64,000 bases of DNA, taken from assembly GCA_964388485.1 (NCBI GenBank), contig CAYMAS010000002.1:62001-126000 (forward strand), given 5' to 3'. Below the pieces are notes generated by a model. It worked only from the letters and a program-made list of their open reading frames with translations, did not search any database and was not told where the DNA came from. This document shows positions 59,864 through 64,000 of this stretch, piece by piece. Within the stretch, counting starts at the first letter, position 1, and each line of letters begins with the position of its first letter. The DNA comes from JBCDKH01 sp964388485. Lineage in GTDB: Bacteria; Planctomycetota; Phycisphaerae; Tepidisphaerales; Tepidisphaeraceae. Position numbers and translations under genes: made by a program.

Positions 59864-61276
59864 TCACGCGGCCTCCCGTTGGTGAGGGTCGTCGAAGGTC
59901 GGGAGCGTGCCGCTGACAGGCTCGGCAGGCTCGCGGAAGCGCTGGCGTGGTGCGTCGAACTCAAGCGTCGCGAAGTCGCCCCGGACGCCATCGCGGGCCT
60001 TGGCAACGTGGATTTCCGCCAGCCCGTCGTGCTCGGCGGGATTGCTGCGGTAGTAGTCGCGGCGGAACGGGAACAGCACCACGTCTGCGTCCTGTTCGAT
60101 TTGACCACTGTCCCTCAAGTCGCTCAGCTTCGGTGTTCTCTCGTCACGGGCGTCGGCCGCACGGTTGAGCTGAGCGACCTGGACCATCACTATTCCCAGG
60201 GACTTGGCGAGCCCCGTGAGGAACTTCGACACGCGGGTCATCTGCTCCGTGGCCGTGGTAGCATTGAGGTTGACGAGGCCGCTGTAGTCCACGACGACGA
60301 ATCACACGCCGTCGCGGTGGACCGCCGACGAGACGGTCGCCGTGATCTGCTCGGGCGTCCGTGCGGTGTCGGACGCCCAGAGCTTGAGGTCGCGTAGCTC
60401 TTCGACCGCCCTGCCGAGTCGGGCGCGGTCGTCGGTGGTGATGGCGTCGCGACCACGGCGGAGACGGCCGGCACTGACGCCCGACCATGCCGCCAGTAGC
60501 TTGCGGGTCAGCAGCGTGCCGCGTTCCTCAAGTGACACGATGAGGGCGGGCACACCGGCGGTGGCCGCGTGCCACGCCAGCTGCCGGGCGAAGACGCTTT
60601 TGCCCATGCTCGGACGCCCACCGACGACGACGTTCTCTCCCAATTCAATGCCCCCGCCGAGCAGGTCGTCGAGCTCGGCAAACCCGGTGCCGACCATCGC
60701 CGGCCGTCGGCCGTTGTCGAGGTCATCGAGCAGGTCGGCGGCGATGTCGACGACGAGGCGGGACCGGCCGGTGGTGGTGCGTTTTTCGGCGGCATCGGCC
60801 ACACGCGATGCCAGCCGTTGCAGCAGGTCGGTGCCCGACTCGACTAGTCCGTCCTGGGCATCGCGTTGAGCGTCGGTGGCGATCTGGATGACCTGCCGGC
60901 GGGCGGCGCGGTCGGCCACGATTTCGGCGTACCGCTCGGCGTGCATCGCCGAGCCGACGCTGGCGAGCACTTCGGTCAGGTAGATCGTTCCGCCGATCTC
61001 CTCCAGCACGTTCGCCCCCGCAAGTGACTCGCGGAGGAGCACGCTGTCGATCGGCTTGCCGCCTTCGTGAAGCCGGAGCAGGTGGTTGAACATGATCCGG
61101 TGATCATCGCTGAACAGGTCGATCGGGCGGACGATGTCCCGGACGCGCGCCCAGGTGGCGGCGACATCGGGGTCGTTGCCGAGCAGACAGAGCGAGCCGA
61201 TCAACGCCATCTCGGCGTCGATCGAGTGAGGCGGCAGCTTGGCCGCAGGGTCGGTATTGGTGTCGGGCGGGAACAT
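59864..61276 (-). pseudogene. DnaB-like replicative helicase interrupted by an in-frame TGA
   Basis: From ATG 61276 (MFPPDTNTDPAAKLPPHSIDAEMALIGSLCLL) the DnaB N-terminal domain and RecA-like core are clear: Walker A NVVVGGRPSMGKSVFARQLAWH, then VPALIVSLEERGTLLTRKLLA. After HRDGV, codon 325 is TGA (60302-60304). The same frame continues FVVVDYSGLVNLNATT (Walker B), VMVQVAQLNRAADAR and SGQIEQDADVVLFPFRRDYY to TGA 59864. The full length, 470 codons, is that of DnaB. A single C-to-T change of CGA (Arg) would explain the stop. The downstream part could restart at GTG 60292, but then it lacks Walker A. So the helicase is probably inactive unless the stop is read through or is a sequence error. Confidence 0.85.
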
Positions 61277-61315
61277 GTTGGAGGTGGTGGAGGTCGGCAG
61301 GAAGGCGAGGGCGGG

Positions 61316-62221
61316 CTACTGCGGGCCGCGCGGGCCGGCCCGTTGGACGCGGGCCAAGGCGGCACGTCGTCGCTCGTCGGGTGGTGGTTCGGCGGCGACG
61401 GGAAAGGTTGCGGTCGAGCTGCCGCCGCGGTTCTGATGGCGTTCCATCCAGTTGCGGAGGAACTTCGGCATGCCATTAGCAGTTTTCCGCTTGGTCGGGT
61501 TGTCGATGCACCAGCCGCGGGCCTTCTTGGCCTCGGCCGGCACGTCGACGCCGGGGAACTCCTCGGCCAGCCGGTCGACGTGCGATCGCACCAGCGGCCA
61601 GTCGGGCTTGCCTTTGCCGACGACCGGGATCGTCAGCAGGACCGGATCGTCGGGTTCATCAGGCTCGGCCGAATCTGGCGAAGCACCAGCCGCCGTCACC
61701 GGCTCGCGAGCGTCGGCGTCAGCCGACGACTCCGAGCTTTTCGCAGATGGGTGTTCCTCTGGGAGTTCTCTGGTAGTTCTGGGGGGTACATACGACCCGG
61801 GTTTCCGGGCGGAATCTACCCGGGTTTCTTGCTCAATTTGACCCGGGTTTCCTGTGCCCGGGCGGGATGTACCCGGGTTAGATGTACCCGGGTCAGATGT
61901 GCCCCTGTTTGGCAGTCGAGCGGGGGCGGCTTTGAGGGTCCGGCGGGACGTGTTGCAGCGTCCGCCGCCGACGTGGTCGGTCGTCAGCAAATTGGCCTCT
62001 TCGAGCTCCCGCAGAGCCCGGCGGACGCGCCGCTCGTCAGTCTGCAGCTCGTTGGCGAGCCGGGCCGTCGAGGGCCAGCAGGCACCGGTCTGGAGGTCGG
62101 CGTAGCTGAGCAACAGAATGCCGACGCGGTAGGCCATGACGCCAAGCCCGGGTGTGGTGGCGACGGCGCGTAGGCGACCGACGTGTTGCTGCAACGTGTT
62201 GTTGACGGCAGGCTCGGCCAT
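61316..62221 (-). CDS. Phage replication initiator-like protein with N-terminal HTH
   Basis: A 301-residue protein. Residues about 25-95 form a winged HTH of the kind found in phage replication organisers: VMAYRVGILLLSYADLQTGACWPSTARLANELQTD, then RRVRRALRELEEANLLTTDHVGG. The middle is a repetitive Gly/Thr/Pro linker (DPGTS, NPGTS, RPGTG, NPGQ). The C-terminal part (about 200-265) is a second domain (WPLVRSHVDRLAEEF; RGWCIDNPTKRKTANGMPKFLRNWMERHQ), reminiscent of the helicase-loader end of such proteins. It precedes dnaB, as lambda O and P precede or replace the loader. The coding DNA of the linker carries iterons. Start ATG 62221 overlaps the previous gene's TAA by one base. Confidence 0.8.
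   Translation of the reverse strand: MAEPAVNNTLQQHVGRLRAVATTPGLGVMAYRVGILLLSYADLQTGACWPSTARLANELQTDERRVRRALRELEEANLLTTDHVGGGRCNTSRRTLKAAPARLPNRGTSDPGTSNPGTSRPGTGNPGQIEQETRVDSARKPGSYVPPRTTRELPEEHPSAKSSESSADADAREPVTAAGASPDSAEPDEPDDPVLLTIPVVGKGKPDWPLVRSHVDRLAEEFPGVDVPAEAKKARGWCIDNPTKRKTANGMPKFLRNWMERHQNRGGSSTATFPVAAEPPPDERRRAALARVQRAGPRGPQ
61795..61893. repeat. ACCCGGGT iteron array inside the initiator-like gene (candidate replication origin)
   Basis: Eight-base palindromes at 61795, 61818, 61841, 61856, 61871 and 61886 (five ACCCGGGT, one GCCCGGGC at 61856). Spacings are 23, 23, 15, 15 and 15 bp, and a degenerate GCCCCTGT follows 15 bp further at 61901. The 15-bp units encode the five-residue repeat of the linker. 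Iterons within the initiator gene are the arrangement of the lambda-type origin in gene O. Confidence 0.7.
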
Positions 62222-62463
62222 TAGGCCGCCCCCTGACTAGGCAGGACGTGGACGATGCAACGGTCGTTGTCGACGACAAGACGCAGTGGCACATCCTGCC
62301 GTGCGAGCGTCGAGATGATGTTGCGGAGCGTCATCGACCGCACGCCGAAGGTGCGACCATCGCGGATCGCTCGAAGCAGATCCATCGCCATGCCGAGTTG
62401 CGATTCGGGCAGATCGGCAAGCGCAAAAGGGTTGATTTTCTGATGATTTTGGACTATCTTCAT
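62221..62463 (-). CDS. Small phage protein of unknown function
   Basis: An 80-residue protein from ATG 62463 (MKIVQNHQKINPFALADLPESQ). It is mostly helical (LGMAMDLLRAIRDGRTFGVRSMTLRNIISTLARQ) with a C-terminal strand-rich end (RLVVDNDRCIVHVLPS). The stop TAA overlaps the ATG of the initiator-like gene (TAATG), so translation is coupled. I do not recognise it. Confidence 0.6.
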   Translation of the reverse strand: MKIVQNHQKINPFALADLPESQLGMAMDLLRAIRDGRTFGVRSMTLRNIISTLARQDVPLRLVVDNDRCIVHVLPSQGAA

Positions 62464-62557
62464 CGTTCCTCGTCGCTCGGGGAGTTGTCGGGCGGGTTCG
62501 AGCCGTCCGATACAAGAACTGCCCCCGCGGCTTCGGTCGCGGGGGCGTTTCAATTGG

Positions 62558-62794
62558 TCACGCGGCTGAGGCCGGCTTCTGCATCCGCTCGGCGCGAAAT
62601 GCGAGAACATCTTTCAGAATGTAGCGGACCGTCCGTCCGATCCTGAAGCATGGCGGCAGCTCGCCGCTGCGCGTGGTCCGCCTCCACTTGATGGTGCTGG
62701 GGTGGAGGCCGAGGATCGCGCCAACGATGTCGTCGCCGACGGCAGCTTCGGGGTCCGACGGAATGACGATGTCCGGGTTGGGCTTGGTGGGCAT
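62558..62794 (-). CDS. Excisionase/AlpA-like HTH protein
   Basis: A 78-residue protein from ATG 62794 (MPTKPNPDIVIPSDPEAAVG). The HTH covers about residues 20-70: DDIVGAILGLHPSTIKWRR, then ELPPCFRIGRTVRYILKDVLAFRAERMQ. The phrase FRIGRxVRYxxxDVLAF is typical of MerR-like excisionase and AlpA/HTH_17 proteins. The frame stays open far upstream, but the extension has no domain and crosses the TGCGCA operator-like region, so I chose the short form. It may direct excision or regulate the element. Confidence 0.8.
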   Translation of the reverse strand: MPTKPNPDIVIPSDPEAAVGDDIVGAILGLHPSTIKWRRTTRSGELPPCFRIGRTVRYILKDVLAFRAERMQKPASAA

Positions 62795-62834
62795 GCGGCA
62801 ATCATGCGGTTCAGAGTCAGCATGAGGCCGATTT

Positions 62835-62927
62835 TGCGCAGAGTGCGCAACTGCGCATTGCAGTTGCGACAGACAGGCTTTGATGATATGCCTCTGGTGC
62901 GCACGAAGATTGCGCATCGACTGCGCA
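62835..62927. promoter_or_regulatory. Cluster of six TGCGCA palindromes (operator-like)
   Basis: TGCGCA occurs at 62835, 62844, 62852, 62898, 62911 and 62922, six times in 93 bp of non-coding DNA between the HTH gene and the gene upstream. Most copies are flanked by A/T (for example ATTGCGCAT, ACTGCGCACT). Three copies lie on each side of a 40-bp gap that is less GC-rich. This looks like a repeated binding site for a phage regulator. Confidence 0.6.
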
Positions 62928-62928
62928 C

Positions 62929-63834
62929 TTACCTGTACCAGTTCGGGCGCTTTTCCTTGAGGACTCTTCGGATAGCAATCACGTCGAAGACCTCTTCCTG
63001 ATCTTCCGTCACGAACTTGCATCCAACGAACAGTGGCTGGTTGCGATCGATGAACGAGCGTGCCCCACTCACATGACCTGGTGCGGCGAGACGAGCGGCC
63101 TCGTAGAGGCTCTTGGCCGTGCTTGCTCCCGCGAGGTTCTGTTGTTCTTCTTCCGCGGCGTCCAATTCGAGCACTTCGCGGATCGCAGCCGAAGTCGCCG
63201 CTTTGGCGTCTGCGACATAGATCATGGCAGCACCGTCGTTCGCCGCTTGTCGCAGGACGTGAAGTAACTTCGCGTGATCCGAGGGATCGTGATTGTGGTA
63301 GTACGAACGGTTGAAGTCCCCGACCCTCACCACGCCCACGGGAGTAAAGCCGGCGCAGGCGGCCGCTGGGTCGCCGAGCGGGTCTAGCTCCACAAAGAGC
63401 GGGTGCCTGACGCAGTGAAATGTCTTGACGAGCGGCGTCAGCGCCGTAATCAAGGCGAACGCGATCACCGGCATCCCCTCGTCGATGTCGAAGTCGTCCG
63501 CGTATCTTGGTAGATGCTCGACGGCCGGGTGGTCCAGCATTGCCAGCCAACGGCTGGCAGCCTTGCAAGTCGCATCGAGGGCATCTACGCCGACTCCCGA
63601 AGTCGACCAAACGAAGCTGCGAGGGCCGTGGTACTCGCTGCTGTCGTCTACCTGGCGTTCCATTACCGCCAACCGCTCTTCGATGAGGTTGCTCACCACG
63701 CACTTCTCGTGCTCTTCCTCGGGCCGTAGCACTTGACACGCCTCCACACGTGGGGCTGATACTGAGTCGAGCGCGTCCGCGAGCTTCGCAAGCTCTCTCA
63801 TCACCGCGTCGCGCGGTTGTCGATCGTCCGTCAT
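62929..63834 (-). CDS. Phage/accessory protein of unknown function
   Basis: A 301-residue protein from ATG 63834 (MTDDRQPRDAVMRELAKLADALDS), with an AGGA ribosome site about 10 bases before it. The first 90 residues are helical and charged; the core (about 120-215) has alternating strands and helices (MPVIAFALITALTPLVKTF; GVVRVGDFNRSYYHNHDPSDHAKLLHVLRQAA; AAMIYVADAKAA), and the end carries FVGCKFVTEDQEEVFDVIAIRRVL. No known domain is evident. It is the last complete gene before the window edge. From 63835 to 64000 I see no supported gene. Confidence 0.6.
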   Translation of the reverse strand: MTDDRQPRDAVMRELAKLADALDSVSAPRVEACQVLRPEEEHEKCVVSNLIEERLAVMERQVDDSSEYHGPRSFVWSTSGVGVDALDATCKAASRWLAMLDHPAVEHLPRYADDFDIDEGMPVIAFALITALTPLVKTFHCVRHPLFVELDPLGDPAAACAGFTPVGVVRVGDFNRSYYHNHDPSDHAKLLHVLRQAANDGAAMIYVADAKAATSAAIREVLELDAAEEEQQNLAGASTAKSLYEAARLAAPGHVSGARSFIDRNQPLFVGCKFVTEDQEEVFDVIAIRRVLKEKRPNWYR

Positions 63835-64000
63835 GTTCGTTTCCTGTGTGCTGGCCGGCGGGCCGAGCGTGGGCGACGGGAAACGGTCGTCGCAGACACG
63901 CTCGGCCGCGGGCATGATCAGTGCCCTCGCCGACTGGTTCTGTTGTGTTGTTCATCATCGCGTGATCTCCGCGGATGTGAAGCGACGCCCGGCGTGGTGA

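Larger units (their letters stand above)
52565..64000 (-). mobile_element. Prophage or phage-derived element (left end at tRNA-Lys, right end beyond the window)
   Basis: From the tRNA to the window edge every supported gene is on the minus strand, and several are phage-type: a tape-measure protein, a tail chaperone pair with -1 frameshift signal, a DnaB-like helicase, an initiator-like protein and an excisionase-like HTH protein. Housekeeping genes stop at the tRNA. No integrase, terminase, capsid, portal or lysis gene is seen in these 11.4 kb; they may lie to the right or be missing. The helicase carries an in-frame stop, so the element may be decaying. Confidence 0.75.

Noticed and set aside
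59526..59867. Minus-strand ORF of 113 codons overlapping the zinc-ribbon gene
   Set aside because: Arg/Ser/His-rich shadow pattern; overlaps a better gene and lacks a good start.
60302..60304. Selenocysteine at the TGA in the DnaB-like gene
   Set aside because: DnaB has no redox residue there and I see no SECIS-like hairpin directly after the codon; a CGA-to-TGA change is simpler.
62795..63958. Long N-terminal extension of the excisionase-like ORF
   Set aside because: It crosses the TGCGCA cluster and overlaps the gene at 62929-63834 on the same strand in another frame; the extension has no domain.

Overview
The window looks like a chromosomal segment of a high-GC planctomycete, most likely a member of the class Phycisphaerae. 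The reasons are two PEP-CTERM proteins together with an exosortase and an EpsI-type partner, a large pseudopilin-like protein with a C-terminal VDGH motif, dockerin-like repeats in secreted proteins, many GTG/TTG starts, and iodothyronine-deiodinase-like and PQQ-propeller envelope proteins. This assignment rests on gene content only.

Layout. 1-3.5 kb: envelope proteins and a frameshifted Uma2-type nuclease gene. 3.6-4.8 kb: a less GC-rich toxin-antitoxin-like pair (DUF433 antitoxin, PIN-like toxin with an in-frame stop). 4.8-6.5 kb: leuA, preceded by a leucine-rich leader peptide and a perfect terminator hairpin, which is a textbook attenuator layout. 6.6-14 kb: housekeeping and envelope genes (HAF-repeat PEP-CTERM protein, acyltransferase, HNH nuclease, DsbD-like and redoxin proteins, UV endonuclease). 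14.2-21.2 kb: a minus-strand gene run for a nonulosonic (sialic-type) acid, NeuC-NeuB-NeuA, with a radical-SAM-like protein that has lost its cluster cysteines, plus a TPR protein and AlkA. 21.5-24.5 kb: mnmG, an ArsR regulator and an SDR. 24.7-32.1 kb: a pseudopilin-like protein, a 1093-residue PEP-CTERM/dockerin protein and purL. 32.3-47.3 kb: an exopolysaccharide/exosortase region (STAS protein, Wzc-like kinase, giant TPR protein, EpsI, exosortase, O-antigen-ligase-like protein, WecA-like transferase), into which rpmI and rplT are embedded. 47.4-52.4 kb: hemA behind a repeat-bearing upstream ORF, a candidate small RNA, a HIT protein and a PpiD-like protein.

52.5-64 kb: a tRNA-Lys(CTT) followed by a prophage or phage-derived element, entirely on the minus strand and running off the right edge. 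It has a tape-measure protein, a tail-chaperone pair joined by a predicted -1 ribosomal frameshift at C CCT TTC, several unknown genes, a DnaB-like helicase broken by an in-frame TGA just before Walker B, an initiator-like gene carrying an internal array of ACCCGGGT iterons, an excisionase-like HTH protein and a cluster of TGCGCA palindromes.

Across the chromosomal part there is a family of paired inverted hairpins. Each arm starts with GTAG or GGAG and is itself a hairpin, the architecture of REPIN/REP doublets mobilised by RAYT transposases; one copy sits in frame inside purL. No CRISPR array, rRNA or insertion-sequence transposase was seen.
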